Source: Caulobacter henricii
GTDB lineage: Bacteria; Pseudomonadota; Alphaproteobacteria; Caulobacterales; Caulobacteraceae
Direction of reading: 5' to 3'
DNA: 64,000 nt
NCBI RefSeq assembly: GCF_001414055.1
Contig: NZ_CP013002.1
Location: 700,501-764,500, forward strand
In this document: piece after piece, positions 34,184 through 45,232 of the stretch
Layout: each line of letters starts with the position of its first letter
Position numbering within the stretch: the stretch's first letter is position 1
Notes under the pieces: model-generated
The model's database searches: none
Seen by the model: the letters and a program-made list of their open reading frames with translations, nothing else
What the model was told of the DNA's origin: nothing
Made by a program: the position numbers and the translations under genes

Positions 34184-36772
34184 ATGAATATCGACCTCTA
34201 TTCCGACCGCGCCAAACAGGCCGTCCAGTCCGGCCAGAGCTTGGCCCTGGCCCGTGGCCACCAGCAGTTTGCGCCTGAACACCTGCTCAAGGTCCTGCTT
34301 GAGGAAAAGGACGGCCTGAGCCGGGCCCTGATCCAGAGCGCCGGCGGCCGCCCCGAGGCGGTCGACGCCGCCACCGAGGCCCTGCTGGCCAAGACCGCCC
34401 GTGTCGACGGGGCCGGCGGGCAGCTCTACATGAAGCCGGACACCGCCCGGGTCTTTGCCGAGGCCGAGAAGGGCGCGAAAGCGGCCGGCGACGCCTTTGT
34501 CACTACCGAGCGCCTGCTGATCGCCATCGCCAAGGAAGGCGCTGAAGCGGCCAAGGTCCTGAAGGATGCCGGGGCCTCGCCCAAGGCCCTGGAAGATGCC
34601 GCCAATGCCATGCGCAAGGGCCGCACCGCCGACAGCGCCAATGCCGAGGAAGGCTATGAGGCCCTCAAGCGCTATGCCCGCGACCTGACCGCCGCCGCCC
34701 GCGACGGCAAGCTGGATCCGGTGATCGGTCGCGACGAGGAGATCCGTCGCACGATCCAGGTGCTGAGCCGCCGCACCAAGAACAACCCCGTCCTGATCGG
34801 CGAACCGGGCGTGGGCAAGACCGCGATCGTCGAGGGCCTGGCTCTGCGCATCATCAATGGCGATGTGCCGGAAAGCCTGAAGGACAAGAAGCTGCTGTCG
34901 CTGGACATGGGCAGCCTGATCGCCGGCGCAAAGTACCGGGGCGAGTTCGAGGAGCGCCTGAAGGCTGTCCTCAACGAGGTCACGGCCGCCGAGGGCTCGA
35001 TCATCCTGTTCATCGACGAGATGCATACGCTCGTGGGGGCCGGAAAGAGCGAGGGGGCGATGGATGCCTCCAACCTCCTGAAGCCCGCCCTGGCGCGCGG
35101 CGAGCTGCACTGCGTGGGGGCCACCACGCTTGAGGAGTACCGCAAGCATGTCGAGAAGGACGCGGCCCTGGCTCGCCGCTTCCAGCCGGTCTTTGTCAGC
35201 GAGCCGACGGTGGAAGACACCGTCTCGATCCTGCGCGGCCTGAAGGAGAAGTACGAGGTCCACCACGGGGTGCGCATTTCGGACTCGGCCATCGTCGCGG
35301 CCGCCACCCTCAGCAACCGCTACATCGCCGACCGCTTCCTGCCCGACAAGGCCATCGACCTGATCGACGAGGCCTCCAGCCGTGTGCGGATGGCGATCGA
35401 CTCCAAGCCCGAAGAGCTGGACGAGATCGACCGCCGCCTGGTGCAGCTGAAGATCGAGCGCGAGGCCCTGTCCAAGGAGACCGACCCGGCCTCCAGACAG
35501 CGTCTGGAAAAGCTGGAAGACGAGATCGACGACCTGCAGGGCCAGTCTGACGAGATGACTGCCCGCTGGAAGGCGGAAAAGGACAAGGTCGGCGGCGCGG
35601 CCCAGGCCCGTGAAGCCCTCGACCGTCTGCGCGCCGACCTGGCGACGGCCCAGCGCGCCGGCGACTTCGCCCGCGCCGGCCAGATCCAGTATGGCGAGAT
35701 CCCGGCCCTGGAAGCCCGCCTGGCCCAGGCCGAGTCCGTCGATGGCGCGGCTCAGAAGTCCCTGACCCCCGAGGTCGTGGATGCCGAGCAGATCGCCGCC
35801 GTGGTCAGCCGCTGGACCGGGGTGCCGGTCGAGAAGATGCTGGAAGGCGAGCGCGAAAAGCTGCTGCAGATGGAACTGGCCCTGCGCGCCCGCGTGGTCG
35901 GCCAGGACGAGGCCCTGGAAGCCGTTTCAGACGCGGTGCGCCGCGCGCGGGCCGGCCTGCAGGATCCCTCGCGCCCGATCGGCAGCTTCCTGTTCCTGGG
36001 CCCGACGGGGGTCGGCAAGACCGAGCTGACCAAGGCCCTGGCCGAGTTCATGTTCGCCGATGAACACGCCATCACCCGGATGGACATGAGCGAGTACATG
36101 GAAAAGCACTCGGTCAGCCGGCTGATCGGGGCCCCTCCCGGCTATGTCGGTTATGATGAGGGCGGGGCCCTGACCGAAGCCGTGCGTCGGCGTCCCTATC
36201 AGGTCGTGCTGTTCGACGAGGTCGAAAAGGCTCACCCCGACGTCTTCAACGTACTGCTGCAGGTGCTGGACGATGGCCGCCTGACCGACGGTCAGGGCCG
36301 CACTGTCGACTTCCGCAACACCCTGATCATCATGACCAGCAATCTCGGCTCCGAGTACCTGGCCAATCAGGAGGACGGGGAAGACGTCGACGCGGTGCGG
36401 CCACAGGTGATGAACGTGGTCCGCGGCCACTTCCGCCCCGAGTTCCTCAACCGCATCGACGAGATCATCCTGTTCAAGCGGCTGGGCCGGGCGAACATGG
36501 CCGACATCGTCCGTATCCAGCTGCAGAGGGTGGAAAAGCTGCTGGCCGACCGCCGCATGACCCTGGCCATCGATGCCGAGGCGCTGCTGTGGCTGGGTGA
36601 GAAGGGCTATGATCCGGTCTATGGAGCTCGCCCTCTGAAGCGCGTGATTCAGAAGGATCTGGTCGATCCGATCGCCCGCCTGTTGCTGGCCGGCGAACTG
36701 GAGGACGGCGGGGTCATTGCTGTCGGTGTGCATGACGGCAGCCTGAGCATCGGCAAGGCCGTGCTGCAGTAG
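34184..36772 (+). CDS. clpB: ATP-dependent disaggregase ClpB
   Basis: An 862-residue Hsp100 disaggregase that works with DnaK to rescue aggregated proteins in the cytoplasm. The N-domain is at residues 1-150. The first AAA+ Walker A is GEPGVGKT (206-213) and the second is GPTGVGKT (606-613). The coiled-coil middle domain (about 400-525, [21 protein letters not shown]...) marks ClpB rather than ClpA or ClpC. Length is normal. A heat-shock promoter is expected upstream, but no convincing sigma-32 site was identified by eye. Confidence 0.97.
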   Translation: MNIDLYSDRAKQAVQSGQSLALARGHQQFAPEHLLKVLLEEKDGLSRALIQSAGGRPEAVDAATEALLAKTARVDGAGGQLYMKPDTARVFAEAEKGAKAAGDAFVTTERLLIAIAKEGAEAAKVLKDAGASPKALEDAANAMRKGRTADSANAEEGYEALKRYARDLTAAARDGKLDPVIGRDEEIRRTIQVLSRRTKNNPVLIGEPGVGKTAIVEGLALRIINGDVPESLKDKKLLSLDMGSLIAGAKYRGEFEERLKAVLNEVTAAEGSIILFIDEMHTLVGAGKSEGAMDASNLLKPALARGELHCVGATTLEEYRKHVEKDAALARRFQPVFVSEPTVEDTVSILRGLKEKYEVHHGVRISDSAIVAAATLSNRYIADRFLPDKAIDLIDEASSRVRMAIDSKPEELDEIDRRLVQLKIEREALSKETDPASRQRLEKLEDEIDDLQGQSDEMTARWKAEKDKVGGAAQAREALDRLRADLATAQRAGDFARAGQIQYGEIPALEARLAQAESVDGAAQKSLTPEVVDAEQIAAVVSRWTGVPVEKMLEGEREKLLQMELALRARVVGQDEALEAVSDAVRRARAGLQDPSRPIGSFLFLGPTGVGKTELTKALAEFMFADEHAITRMDMSEYMEKHSVSRLIGAPPGYVGYDEGGALTEAVRRRPYQVVLFDEVEKAHPDVFNVLLQVLDDGRLTDGQGRTVDFRNTLIIMTSNLGSEYLANQEDGEDVDAVRPQVMNVVRGHFRPEFLNRIDEIILFKRLGRANMADIVRIQLQRVEKLLADRRMTLAIDAEALLWLGEKGYDPVYGARPLKRVIQKDLVDPIARLLLAGELEDGGVIAVGVHDGSLSIGKAVLQ

Positions 36773-36787
36773 GCACGGTCAGGAAAC

Positions 36788-36818
36788 CCTCTCTCGGAGG
36801 CCTCCCGGAGAGGATTTT
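36788..36818 (+). terminator. Hairpin with short T run behind clpB
   Basis: CCTCTCTCGGAGG (36788-36800) is followed at once by CCTCCCGGAGAGG (36801-36813), nearly its reverse complement (12 of 13), then ATTTT. A likely terminator for clpB. Confidence 0.7.
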
Positions 36819-36961
36819 CGCGCCCAAAACGGCCTGGGACGATTTGTCGCGATTGCCCATTTTGAGAAGCTGTTGCAGGCCAAATTTAGCGAAACATTAA
36901 AGGCTGCTAGCCCATTGGTTTGACCAAGAGTCGATTGTTTCTTGATCGCTCGGGAGGCTAC

Positions 36962-38848
36962 ATGTCCGGTTTTCAGGCAACGCAATCGATATCATCGCGC
37001 AAGCTTGAGCGATTCATCACCCTGCTGATCGCTGGCCTCACCCTGTTCTGCATCGCCGCCGCCGTCAGTGGGGCCGTCTCGATGGAGGCCCAGCGCAGCG
37101 CCCGTGTCGCGGAAGCCGTGCGGGACGAGCAAAGTAACTCAAGGATGCTCGAACTGGCGGTCCTGTCCAAGCAGATCCAGCTGGAGATCGTGCAGGTCCA
37201 GCAGTTCCTGACCGATGTCTCGGCAACACGCGGCCAGGATGGCCTCAATGACGGCTGGGCCGAAGCCCAGAGCAATAGCGAGGCCTTCAAGACCGACATT
37301 GCGCGGGCCCATGTCCTGGCCAAGGAACTGAATGCGCCGGCCCTGATCGCCGCTCTGGACGAGGTCGAGGCGGCCTTTCCGGCCTTTTACGCCAATGGCA
37401 AGACCATGGCCCAGGCCTATGTCGACACGGGCACGGCGGCCGGTAACGCCCTGATGGGCCCCTTCGACGAGGCCAGCAGCACCTTGGCCGGCAAGATGGA
37501 TGCGGCCCAGGTTGCCATGGCAACCATCGAAAAGGATCAGGAAGCCCGTGACATCGTGGTCGAGAAGAAACTGCGCGATCAGCAGATTCTCGGCATCATC
37601 GTGACCAGCCTGATGGCCCTGGGCGGGGTGGTGATGGGCGTTGTCGTAGTCATTCTGACCCGCGCCCGCCTGCTTCGCCCGCTGTCGATCATCGGCGACT
37701 ATATGGGCAGGCTGGCGGAGGGTGACTACGAGCGGGAGCCGCCGTTCCGCAAGCGCCAGGACGAGCTGGGGGCCATGGCCCGCTCGATCATGGTGTTCCG
37801 CGAGGCCGCCCTGGAGCGGCGCCAGTCGCGCCTCGAGCAGGAATCGGCCCGTAACGCCACCGAGACCGAGCGCCGCCAGGCCGAGCGCGAACGCACCGCC
37901 GCCGACGCCGAGCGTCGCGCCGTCATGGATCAGCTGGCAGCAGGTCTGGGCCGACTGGCCGAGGGCGATCTGGCCAGCCCGATCACCCAGCCTTTCCCGC
38001 CGGCCTATGAAGAGCTGCGGGCCGATTTCAACAACGCCCTCAGCCGACTGACCCAGACCATGGGGGCCATTGCCCGCACTGGCATGTCGATGCGCGCCGG
38101 CTCCGAAGAGATCGCCTCGGCCGCCGACGATCTGTCGCGCCGCACCGAGCAGCAGGCCGCCAGCCTGGAAGAGACCGCCGCCGCCCTCGACGAGATCGCC
38201 GCCACGGTCGGCCGCGCCACCGAAGGCGCTCGAGAGGCCGCTTCGGTGGTCGCTCAGGCCAAGAAGGAGGCCGAGCAGTCGAGCGCCGTCGTGGCGCGCA
38301 CGGTCGCCGCCATGGGCCAGATCCAGCAGTCTTCGGCCAAGATCAGCCAGATCATCGGAGTGATCGACGAGATCGCCTTCCAGACCAATCTTCTGGCCCT
38401 GAACGCCGGGGTCGAGGCCGCCCGCGCCGGCGAAAGCGGGCGTGGTTTTGCGGTCGTCGCCCAGGAAGTTCGCGCCCTGGCCCAACGCAGCGCCGACGCC
38501 GCCAAGGAGATCAAGACCCTGATCTCCGAGTCCGGCAGCCAGGTGGCTTCGGGCGTTGATCTGGTCGGACAGACGGGTGAGACCCTTGGTCGCATCGTCA
38601 GCGAGGTCATCCGTGTCCACGGCCTGGTCGACGGCATTGCCCGTTCGTCCGAGGAACAGGCTGTCGGCCTGCGTCAGGTGAATACGGCCGTGAACCACAT
38701 GGACCAGGTGACCCAGCAGAACGCAGCCATGGTTGAGCAGACAACGGCTGCGACCCATTCACTGCGCACCGAAGCCCTCGATCTCGAACGCCAGGTTTCG
38801 GGCTTCAAGTTCCAGGGCCAGGGCGACGCCGGCCGGCGCGCCGCCTGA
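36962..38848 (+). CDS. Methyl-accepting chemotaxis protein
   Basis: A 628-residue chemoreceptor. The first membrane span is near residues 20-40 ([23 protein letters not shown]) and the second near 215-240 ([25 protein letters not shown]); the periplasmic part between is helical. HAMP domains follow, then the signalling hairpin with ILGV-type core [48 protein letters not shown]. The ligand is unknown. ATG 36962 has GGGAGG upstream. No che genes are adjacent. Confidence 0.93.
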   Translation: MSGFQATQSISSRKLERFITLLIAGLTLFCIAAAVSGAVSMEAQRSARVAEAVRDEQSNSRMLELAVLSKQIQLEIVQVQQFLTDVSATRGQDGLNDGWAEAQSNSEAFKTDIARAHVLAKELNAPALIAALDEVEAAFPAFYANGKTMAQAYVDTGTAAGNALMGPFDEASSTLAGKMDAAQVAMATIEKDQEARDIVVEKKLRDQQILGIIVTSLMALGGVVMGVVVVILTRARLLRPLSIIGDYMGRLAEGDYEREPPFRKRQDELGAMARSIMVFREAALERRQSRLEQESARNATETERRQAERERTAADAERRAVMDQLAAGLGRLAEGDLASPITQPFPPAYEELRADFNNALSRLTQTMGAIARTGMSMRAGSEEIASAADDLSRRTEQQAASLEETAAALDEIAATVGRATEGAREAASVVAQAKKEAEQSSAVVARTVAAMGQIQQSSAKISQIIGVIDEIAFQTNLLALNAGVEAARAGESGRGFAVVAQEVRALAQRSADAAKEIKTLISESGSQVASGVDLVGQTGETLGRIVSEVIRVHGLVDGIARSSEEQAVGLRQVNTAVNHMDQVTQQNAAMVEQTTAATHSLRTEALDLERQVSGFKFQGQGDAGRRAA

Positions 38849-38960
38849 TCCCCAAGACGTTGGTTAATAGCTAATAAATCAGTGACTTAACCGCCTGTAA
38901 GCCCTTCTCTGTCATGGTCGTCTGACACAGAGATCCATCCAGGATCCAGGGGTGACGACA

Positions 38961-40141
38961 ATGACGAGGAACGGTATCGGCCGCACGGCGGCAGGCCTGC
39001 TGATGACCGCCGCTGCTGCGGTGTCGATCACCGCCCCAGCCTACGCGGCGGACGGCCCTCTGACCTACAGCCTGGAATACACCGCCGACGTGGTCGGGGT
39101 GTTGGACGGAGGCCTAGCCCGCCGCGGGCGCGTGCTCGACAACCTCCTGCTCAGTGCTGATCTGGACCTGGGCGCGGCGGCCGGATGGTCGAACACCAAG
39201 GCCCACGTCTCCCTGCTCAACAATACCGGCGGCATGCCCAATGAGGATGTCGGCTCCCTGCAGGGCGTCGACAATATCGAGGTCGGCCAGCAAAGGGCGC
39301 GACTGTTCGAACTGTGGGTCGAGCATCAGTTCGCCGACGGCAAGGGTGCTGTCCTGGCCGGGCTCTATGACGTCAATAGCGAGTTCTATGCCAATGACAG
39401 CGCCGGTCTGTTGCTCGGCCCGGCCTTTGGCATCGGGTCGGAGTTGGCCGCCACCGGACCCAATGGGCCGTCGATCTTCCCGTCCACGGCCCTGGCCGTG
39501 CGCGCCCGCTGGACCCTCAGCAATGGCGGCTATGCCCAGGCCGCCGTACTGAACGCCCAGGCCGGGGTGCTGGGGGATCCGGGCGGCATCGACACCGAGT
39601 TCGACAACGGCGTCCTGATGATCGGCGAAATCGGCTGGGTCGGCGAGGGCAAGCTGGCGCTCGGCACCTGGCGCTATAGCCAGAAGCAGGATGATACCCG
39701 CCTGGTCACGGCCGCCGGGGATCCGGAACGCCAGACCGCGGGCGGCGTCTATGTGCTGGCTGAGCGCCGGATCTTCGGTGAAGCCGAGGCACCCGGTCGG
39801 ACCACGGCCTTCCTCCGGGCGGGGCTGTCGGACGGCACCACCTCGGTCTTCGAGGGCGGCTGGCAGGCCGGCATCCTGGTCGAGCAGCCCTTTGCCTCGC
39901 GGCCTGACAGCCAGTTCTCGGCGGGCATGAACCAGGGCTTCATCACCGGTCGCGAGCGCGCCAACGGCGTCGATGCGGGCCGTAATATCGGGCGCACCGA
40001 AACGGCGCTGGAACTGACCTATGCCGACACCTTCGGCCGTCTGACCGTGCAGCCGGACCTGCAATACATCATCCGGCCGGCCGGTGATCGCGACATCGAC
40101 AATGCCTGGTCGCGACGATGCGGTTCTCGATCGCCTACTGA
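38961..40141 (+). CDS. OprB-like carbohydrate porin with an apparent 3' frameshift
   Basis: An outer-membrane porin of the OprB type. It has a signal peptide (ending APAYAAD), then beta-barrel sequence with the family block FELWVEHQFADGKGAVLAGLYDVNSEF. ATG 38961 has AGGGG eight bases upstream. The main frame runs to 40104-40106 (..RDIDNA) and then reads basic nonsense to 40268, opposite the GntR gene. One frame over, right at this point, the sequence reads VATMRFSIAY and stops at 40139-40141, the expected final strand with a C-terminal aromatic residue. One missing base near 40107 (GCCTGG for GCCCTGG) explains it. It is either a sequencing error or a real inactivating mutation. Confidence 0.8.
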
Positions 40142-40158
40142 ACCGTGGCCCGGCGCGT

Positions 40159-40833
40159 TCAGGCGCGCTGGGCGCTCGGCGAGTCGCCGATCAGCAAAGC
40201 GCAGGCGGCTTCTGCGGCGGCAGGGTCGCGCAGGGCGATGGCCTCGGCCAGGGCGCGATGCAGGGTGACGTCCCGCATCTGGTCTTCCGGCGACTGCTTT
40301 TCCATCTGCCAGATCCAGTAGCGGGTCGCGGTGTTCTGCAGGGCGATCACGAAGCGGGCCAGGGTGGCGTTGTGGGTCGCAAAGGCGACGGCCCGGTGGA
40401 AGCTGTGGTCCATGGCCAGCATGGCCCGGAAGTCACTGGCGGCAATCGCCTCCTCGGCACCATCGAAAGCCCCGGTAATGGCCGGCAGGTCTTCAGGGCG
40501 GTGATTGCGGGCGGCAAGGGCCGCGGTACGACCTTCCAGCATGCGCCGGACCTCGAAAGCCTGCTCGATCTCCGTGATGTCCATGGGGGCGACGATCGTG
40601 CCGACCCGCGGGCGGCGCAGAATGAGGCCCTCGATCGCCAGGCGACCGAGCGCGTCGCGGACACCTGAGACGCCCCCCGCATAGCGTGCGGCCAGGGCTT
40701 TTTCTTCCAGCACCTGCATAGGCGGCAGTTCACCCAGGATGATGTCCATCAGAATAAGCTCATAGAGCCGAGCCTTCTGAAGGCCTTGAGCCCAGTCGCC
40801 GGAAGGATCGACACTGTTGAGTGGGCCCTTCAT
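40159..40833 (-). CDS. GntR-family (FCD) transcription regulator
   Basis: A 224-residue regulator. The N-terminal winged helix is somewhat divergent (LYELILMDIILGELPPMQVLEEKALAARYAGGVSGVRDALGRLAIEGLI). The C-terminal FCD domain has the usual metal-ligand pattern (MDHSFHRAVAFATHN, then TLHRALAEAIALRDPAAAEAAC). The ATG at 40833 is used; TTG 40839 is an alternative. It converges on the porin gene. Its target could be the porin or another catabolic gene; no evidence decides. Confidence 0.85.
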   Translation of the reverse strand: MKGPLNSVDPSGDWAQGLQKARLYELILMDIILGELPPMQVLEEKALAARYAGGVSGVRDALGRLAIEGLILRRPRVGTIVAPMDITEIEQAFEVRRMLEGRTAALAARNHRPEDLPAITGAFDGAEEAIAASDFRAMLAMDHSFHRAVAFATHNATLARFVIALQNTATRYWIWQMEKQSPEDQMRDVTLHRALAEAIALRDPAAAEAACALLIGDSPSAQRA

Positions 40834-40976
40834 GGGCAAACCGGAAGACAGGACTGCATGGCGATGGTCCTAGAGCCAAAAGGCCCGAAGGTCATTCTCA
40901 TGGACTCTAACATGTTACAGTTTCGAAAAAGACTGAACGCTTGAAGGCGGCTGACTGGCGGCCCTAGAGCTTCGGC

Positions 40977-41972
40977 ATGACGCCCGAGACCGAGCCTCCG
41001 ATCCATTTTGTGCTGCAGGGGTTTCACCTTGCCCTGACGATCGCCGAGGTCTTTGCCGGAGCGACGGCCCCCAATCCACCCGTGGGCTGCGTGGTGCTGG
41101 ATGCCAAGGGCAATGTTCTCGCTGTCGGGGCCCACGAGAAGGCCGGCGGCGACCATGCCGAGGCCGCCGCCCTGGCTGCCTGCCGCGAGGCCGGGACCTT
41201 TGCCCGCATCCATACAATCCTGGTTACCCTGGAGCCCTGCAATCACCACGGTCGGACACCGCCCTGTGTCGACGCCGTTCTGGCGAGCCCGGCCAAGGCC
41301 ATCTGGATCGGGGCACGCGATCCCAATCCGGCGGTTGCCGGTGGCGGCGCGGCGCGCCTGGCGGCCGAGGGACGCCGGGTCATGGACCTCGGCAGTCTTG
41401 ACCGCCCTGAGGCTGCGTATCTGCACGCCAGGGCCCAGCGCCTGATTGCGCCTTTTGCCTGCTGGTCAACCCGGGGCCGGCCCTGGCTGACCCTGAAACA
41501 GGCCCTGACAGTGGATGGCGGGATGATCCCCCCCACGGGTTTGAAGACCTTCACGTCCCAAAAGTCCCTGACCCTGGCCCATGGCCTCCGGCGGCGGGCC
41601 GACGCCATCATCACCGGTTCGGGAACAGTTCTGGCGGACAACCCCCTGTTTACGGTGCGACGGGTGGCGGATCCACGCCGCGGGCCGCGCCGGCTGGCCA
41701 TTCTGGACCGACGCCGCCGTACGCCTGACGCCTATCTGCACGCGTCACGGGCCAGGGGCTTTGAGCCCAGCCTGCACGATGACATTCCGAGGCTTCTCGA
41801 AGGCCTCGCCGCCGAGGGCGTGCTGGAGGCCCTGGTCGAATGCGGGCCGACCCTGATGGCGCACTTCCTCGAGTCCGGGCTTTGGGACGAGCAAGTCGTG
41901 ATCCGCCAGTCCACCGGGCCGGGCCAGGCTGACCAGGTCGACATTCTCACCCGCATTCCGTTCCGGGCCTGA
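40977..41972 (+). CDS. ribD: Bifunctional riboflavin deaminase/reductase RibD
   Basis: A 331-residue RibD. The N-terminal deaminase zinc site is visible as H60-A-E62, C88 and C97 (GGDHAEAAAL, LEPCNHHGRTPPC). The C-terminal reductase domain begins near residue 160 (GRPWLTLKQALTVDGGM), with the conserved ITGSGTVLADNP. It is somewhat short compared with the usual 360 residues. It is first in the ribD-ribE-ribBA-ribH operon. No FMN riboswitch was recognised in the 143 bases before it. Confidence 0.95.
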   Translation: MTPETEPPIHFVLQGFHLALTIAEVFAGATAPNPPVGCVVLDAKGNVLAVGAHEKAGGDHAEAAALAACREAGTFARIHTILVTLEPCNHHGRTPPCVDAVLASPAKAIWIGARDPNPAVAGGGAARLAAEGRRVMDLGSLDRPEAAYLHARAQRLIAPFACWSTRGRPWLTLKQALTVDGGMIPPTGLKTFTSQKSLTLAHGLRRRADAIITGSGTVLADNPLFTVRRVADPRRGPRRLAILDRRRRTPDAYLHASRARGFEPSLHDDIPRLLEGLAAEGVLEALVECGPTLMAHFLESGLWDEQVVIRQSTGPGQADQVDILTRIPFRA

Positions 41973-41982
41973 GGGAGACCTG

Positions 41983-42609
41983 ATGTTTTCTGGAATCATT
42001 GAACAGGTCGGCCGGGTCGAGACGGTTGCCCCAGAAGGCGACGGCGCCCTGCGCCTGACCCTAGGGACGGGCTTTGCCGACCTGGAGCTGGGGGAAAGCG
42101 TCGCCGTCAACGGGGTCTGTCTGACGGTCGTGCGGCATGATGCTCGCGGCCTGGCAGACTTCTTCGTCAGCCCGGAAACCCTGGCTCGTACCAATCTGGA
42201 GCGGGCGGAGGCGGGGGCTGCTGTCAATCTCGAGCGGGCCGTGACCCTGGCCACCCGCCTGTCGGGCCATCTGGTCCAGGGCCATGTCGATGGCCAGGCA
42301 CGGCTCGATCAGGTGATCGACGATGGCGGATCCTGGAGGATCGGGCTGAGCCTTCCTGCGGCCCTGCACCGCTTCTGCGTCGAGAAAGGCTCGATTGCCC
42401 TGAACGGCATTAGCCTGACCCTTAACAGTGTCGCAGCCTGTGATGCCGACGGCCGGTTCCAGATCGGCCTGACCCTGATCCCGCACACCTGGGCCCATAC
42501 CAACCTTCAGCACGCCATGATCGGAGATCCGATCAATGTCGAGGTCGACGTGCTGGCCAAATATGTGGAGCAGCTATGTCACGCCTATCTGAAGCCCTCG
42601 ACCGTCTGA
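41983..42609 (+). CDS. ribE: Riboflavin synthase
   Basis: A 208-residue riboflavin synthase alpha chain, which dismutates two lumazines to riboflavin. It has two lumazine-binding repeats: [13 protein letters not shown]... with NGVCLTV, and [10 protein letters not shown]... with NGISLTL. It starts 10 bp after ribD with GAGGGAGA upstream. Its end overlaps ribBA by 34 bp, indicating tight coupling. Confidence 0.96.
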   Translation: MFSGIIEQVGRVETVAPEGDGALRLTLGTGFADLELGESVAVNGVCLTVVRHDARGLADFFVSPETLARTNLERAEAGAAVNLERAVTLATRLSGHLVQGHVDGQARLDQVIDDGGSWRIGLSLPAALHRFCVEKGSIALNGISLTLNSVAACDADGRFQIGLTLIPHTWAHTNLQHAMIGDPINVEVDVLAKYVEQLCHAYLKPSTV

Positions 42610-43775
42610 AGCAGGGCGGCATGATCGTCCTCGTCGATGACGAGGATCGCGAGAACGAGGGCGATCTGGTCATGGCGGCCGAGTTCGCCGATGCCGCAGC
42701 CATCGCCTTCATGGCGCGAAAGGCGAGCGGGCTGATCTGTCTGACCCTTGAGCCTGAGGCGGTCGATCGGCTCGGTCTGCCCCCGATGGTGAGCGATAAC
42801 CGGACCAGCCGGCAGACCGCTTTTACTGTCTCGATAGAAGCTGCCGAAGGTGTCGATACCGGCATATCGGCTTTCGATCGTGCACGGACTATTTCGGCTG
42901 CCGTTGCACCGGATGCAGGTGCGCAGGACCTGGTCTCGCCGGGCCACATCTTTCCTCTGCGGGCCCGGCCGGGCGGTGTGCTGGAGCGCGAGGGTCATAC
43001 CGAGGCCTCGGTCGATCTGATGCGCCTGGCCGGTCTTCGACCCGCGGGCGTCATCTGCGAGATCATGAAGGATGACGGCACCATGGCTCGCATGCCGGAC
43101 CTGGAAGTCTTCTGTCGGGACCATGACCTTCCGCTTCTGACCATTGCCGAACTGGTGGCCCATCGCAGGGCGACGGAACTCCAGGTCGAAGAGGTGGCCT
43201 CGGCCCGATTGCCGTCCGAGCATGGCGGGGCCTTCGAGGTGCGGGCCTTCCGCAATCGGGTCGATGGTGTCGAGCACCTGGCCATGATTGCCGGCCCCCT
43301 GACCGGCACGCCCCTGGTGCGGGTCCATTCCGAGTGCCTGACCGGGGATGCTCTCGGGTCGCGTCGCTGCGACTGCGGAGCCCAACTTCAGGAAAGCCTC
43401 AGGCAGATCAGCGAAAGCGGCAATGGCTGCGTGCTCTATCTTCGCGGCCACGAGGGACGGGGCCTGGGTCTGGCCAACAAGATCCGTGCCTATGCCTTGC
43501 AGGATGAAGGGCTCGACACGGTCCAGGCCAATCATGCCCTCGGCTATGCCGACGACCTGAGGGACTACAGCGTGGCCGCCCAGATGCTCCGGGCCATGGC
43601 TGTGGAGCGCGTGAACCTGCTCAGCAATAATCCGCGGAAGGCCGCGGGCCTGCGGGCCAGCGGCATTACGGTCAGCCGGGAGCTCCCGCTGGCCATCCCC
43701 GCCAATCCCCACAATGCCGGCTATCTCGACACCAAGCGCGACAAGCTTGGCCACAGTCTGGCCCGCGCGTCCTGA
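42576..43775 (+). CDS. ribBA: Bifunctional DHBP synthase / GTP cyclohydrolase II
   Basis: A 399-residue fused enzyme making both riboflavin precursors. The DHBP synthase half carries the metal loop [11 protein letters not shown] (residues 21-31) and [13 protein letters not shown]. The GTP cyclohydrolase II half has the zinc cysteines C254, C265 and C267 ([17 protein letters not shown]) and [13 protein letters not shown]. Both sets of motifs are intact, so both activities are likely. The ATG at 42576 lies inside the ribE end. Confidence 0.95.
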   Translation: MSRLSEALDRLKQGGMIVLVDDEDRENEGDLVMAAEFADAAAIAFMARKASGLICLTLEPEAVDRLGLPPMVSDNRTSRQTAFTVSIEAAEGVDTGISAFDRARTISAAVAPDAGAQDLVSPGHIFPLRARPGGVLEREGHTEASVDLMRLAGLRPAGVICEIMKDDGTMARMPDLEVFCRDHDLPLLTIAELVAHRRATELQVEEVASARLPSEHGGAFEVRAFRNRVDGVEHLAMIAGPLTGTPLVRVHSECLTGDALGSRRCDCGAQLQESLRQISESGNGCVLYLRGHEGRGLGLANKIRAYALQDEGLDTVQANHALGYADDLRDYSVAAQMLRAMAVERVNLLSNNPRKAAGLRASGITVSRELPLAIPANPHNAGYLDTKRDKLGHSLARAS

Positions 43776-43792
43776 TCCGCAGAGAGCTTCTC

Positions 43793-44260
43793 ATGACCCA
43801 TGCCCCACTTGCACCGCGTATCGCGATCGTCGTCAGCCAGTTCAATCCCGAGGTCACCGGCGGCCTGCTCAAGGGCGCGTTGGACCTGCTGCAGGAGCGC
43901 GGCGCGTCGGTAGCGGCCAGAGACATCATTGATGCGCCCGGCGCCTTTGAACTGCCCCTGATCGCCCAGACCCTGGTGCGAACGGAGCGCTTTGAGGGCG
44001 TGGTCTGTCTGGGATGCGTGATCAAGGGCGACACGGCCCACTTCGAGTTCATCAGCCTGGGGACCGGTCTGGGCCTGATGACTGCAAGCCTGTCGACCGA
44101 GACGCCGATCACTTTTGGCGTGCTGACCACCTATACCGACGAACAGGCGCTGGTGCGCAGCAGGGACAATGCGGAGAACAAGGGCCGCGAAGCGGCCGAG
44201 GCCTGCTTTGCCACCATCCAGACCCTGAAGCGGATCCGGTCAGAGGCCTGGGACGACTAG
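43793..44260 (+). CDS. ribH: 6,7-dimethyl-8-ribityllumazine synthase
   Basis: A 155-residue lumazine synthase that forms an icosahedral or decameric shell around riboflavin synthase in some bacteria. APGAFELPLIAQTL and CVIKGDTAHFEFIS (catalytic His) are the family blocks, and FGVLTTYTDEQA follows. It is last of the rib operon. The nusB gene, often next, is not here; a hairpin ends the unit. Confidence 0.95.
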   Translation: MTHAPLAPRIAIVVSQFNPEVTGGLLKGALDLLQERGASVAARDIIDAPGAFELPLIAQTLVRTERFEGVVCLGCVIKGDTAHFEFISLGTGLGLMTASLSTETPITFGVLTTYTDEQALVRSRDNAENKGREAAEACFATIQTLKRIRSEAWDD

Positions 44261-44279
44261 GGCTTCTATCGAAAGGACG

Positions 44280-44312
44280 CAAAGCAAACGCCGTTATTCG
44301 GCGTTTGCTTTG
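44280..44312 (+). terminator. Strong hairpin behind ribH
   Basis: CAAAGCAAACGCCG (44280-44293) and CGGCGTTTGCTTTG (44299-44312) are a perfect 14-bp inverted repeat with a TTATT loop. No run of T follows, but the stem is long. It probably ends the rib operon transcript. Confidence 0.6.
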
Positions 44313-44373
44313 CCCCTGATTTACGGCAGTCTTCACCCCCTGCTTTAGCCGGTAGGCTTTTCCCGGGGGGGAG

Positions 44374-45171
44374 ATGATGACGACTTTTGCCGCGAGCGAT
44401 ATGCCGCCGGCCGCTGGCCCGAACTTCAAGCCCAGGCATCCCTGGGACGCCTGGTTCTTCCCGCTCAGCCTGGCGATCTATTGGGTCGGCCTCGTCATGG
44501 GGTTCGGCGGCGACATGATGCACAGGGCCAAGCTGGGCCAACTGTCTTTCCCCTTGATCGTACACGTCCACGCCGCAGTCTATGTGGCCTGGATGGTGCT
44601 GCTGACGACCCAGGTGGCGCTGATCCGCAAGGGGCGTGCAGACCTGCACCGCAAGCTGGGCGTGGCCAGTCTGGGCTTCGTGCCGGTGATGCTGGTTGTG
44701 GGCCCCATGGCGGCCTTCACCACCCAGACAGCACGCTTTGGGACGCCGGCCAGTGACCCGGCCTTCCTCGCCATCCAGCTCGGCGGTCTGGTCAGCTTCG
44801 CGATCCTGATCGTGGCGGCGCTGCTGTGCCGCAAGCAGGCCGCCCTGCACAAGCGGCTGATCCTGCTGTCCACCCTGACCATTGTCGACGCCGGCTTCGC
44901 GCGCTGGGTCGGCCCCATCTGGGGTCCGGTACTGGGCCCGGCGCTGGGGTCGCCGTTCTGGACCAACTATCTGATCCTCTATGGCTGCACGGCCGCCCTG
45001 ATGCTGAGCATTGGCGTCTATGACCTGGTGACGCGCCGCCGGCTGCTGCCGGGCTATGTCCTGGGCCTGGCCCTGGCGATTTCGGGGCATGTCATCATTG
45101 TCACCGCCTATATGAACCCGGCCTGGGGCGCGTTCTGCAAGGGACTGATCGGCGGGCTCGCCGGGCACTGA
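44374..45171 (+). CDS. Uncharacterised multi-spanning membrane protein
   Basis: A 265-residue inner-membrane protein with about seven hydrophobic segments. Histidines recur at helix ends (IVHVHAAVYVAWM, ADLHRKLGVASLG, AALHKRLILLS), a pattern like DUF2306 or cytochrome-b561-type haem or quinone proteins. That resemblance is tentative. A GGGGGGAG ribosome site lies directly upstream, so ATG 44377 may be used instead of 44374. It stands alone between the rib operon and the M28 peptidase. Confidence 0.75.
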   Translation: MMTTFAASDMPPAAGPNFKPRHPWDAWFFPLSLAIYWVGLVMGFGGDMMHRAKLGQLSFPLIVHVHAAVYVAWMVLLTTQVALIRKGRADLHRKLGVASLGFVPVMLVVGPMAAFTTQTARFGTPASDPAFLAIQLGGLVSFAILIVAALLCRKQAALHKRLILLSTLTIVDAGFARWVGPIWGPVLGPALGSPFWTNYLILYGCTAALMLSIGVYDLVTRRRLLPGYVLGLALAISGHVIIVTAYMNPAWGAFCKGLIGGLAGH

Positions 45172-45232
45172 CCGCGCTTGCGGCGCGCGCTCTGGGCAGG
45201 CAACGTCGCGACCTTGCGTTTCCGGAGTCGCC

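Noticed and set aside
38864..38878. CtrA-like site TTAA-N7-TAAA before the porin gene
   Set aside because: Only seven of eight consensus bases match and the sequence is AT-rich, so a chance match is likely.
40142..40268. Extension of the porin frame to 40268
   Set aside because: It is basic, unlike any porin end, and lies opposite the GntR regulator gene. The neighbouring frame gives the correct porin C-terminus at 40141.
40842..40976. Possible FMN riboswitch before ribD
   Set aside because: No RFN-type conserved blocks or multi-stem pattern could be recognised by eye in this short region.
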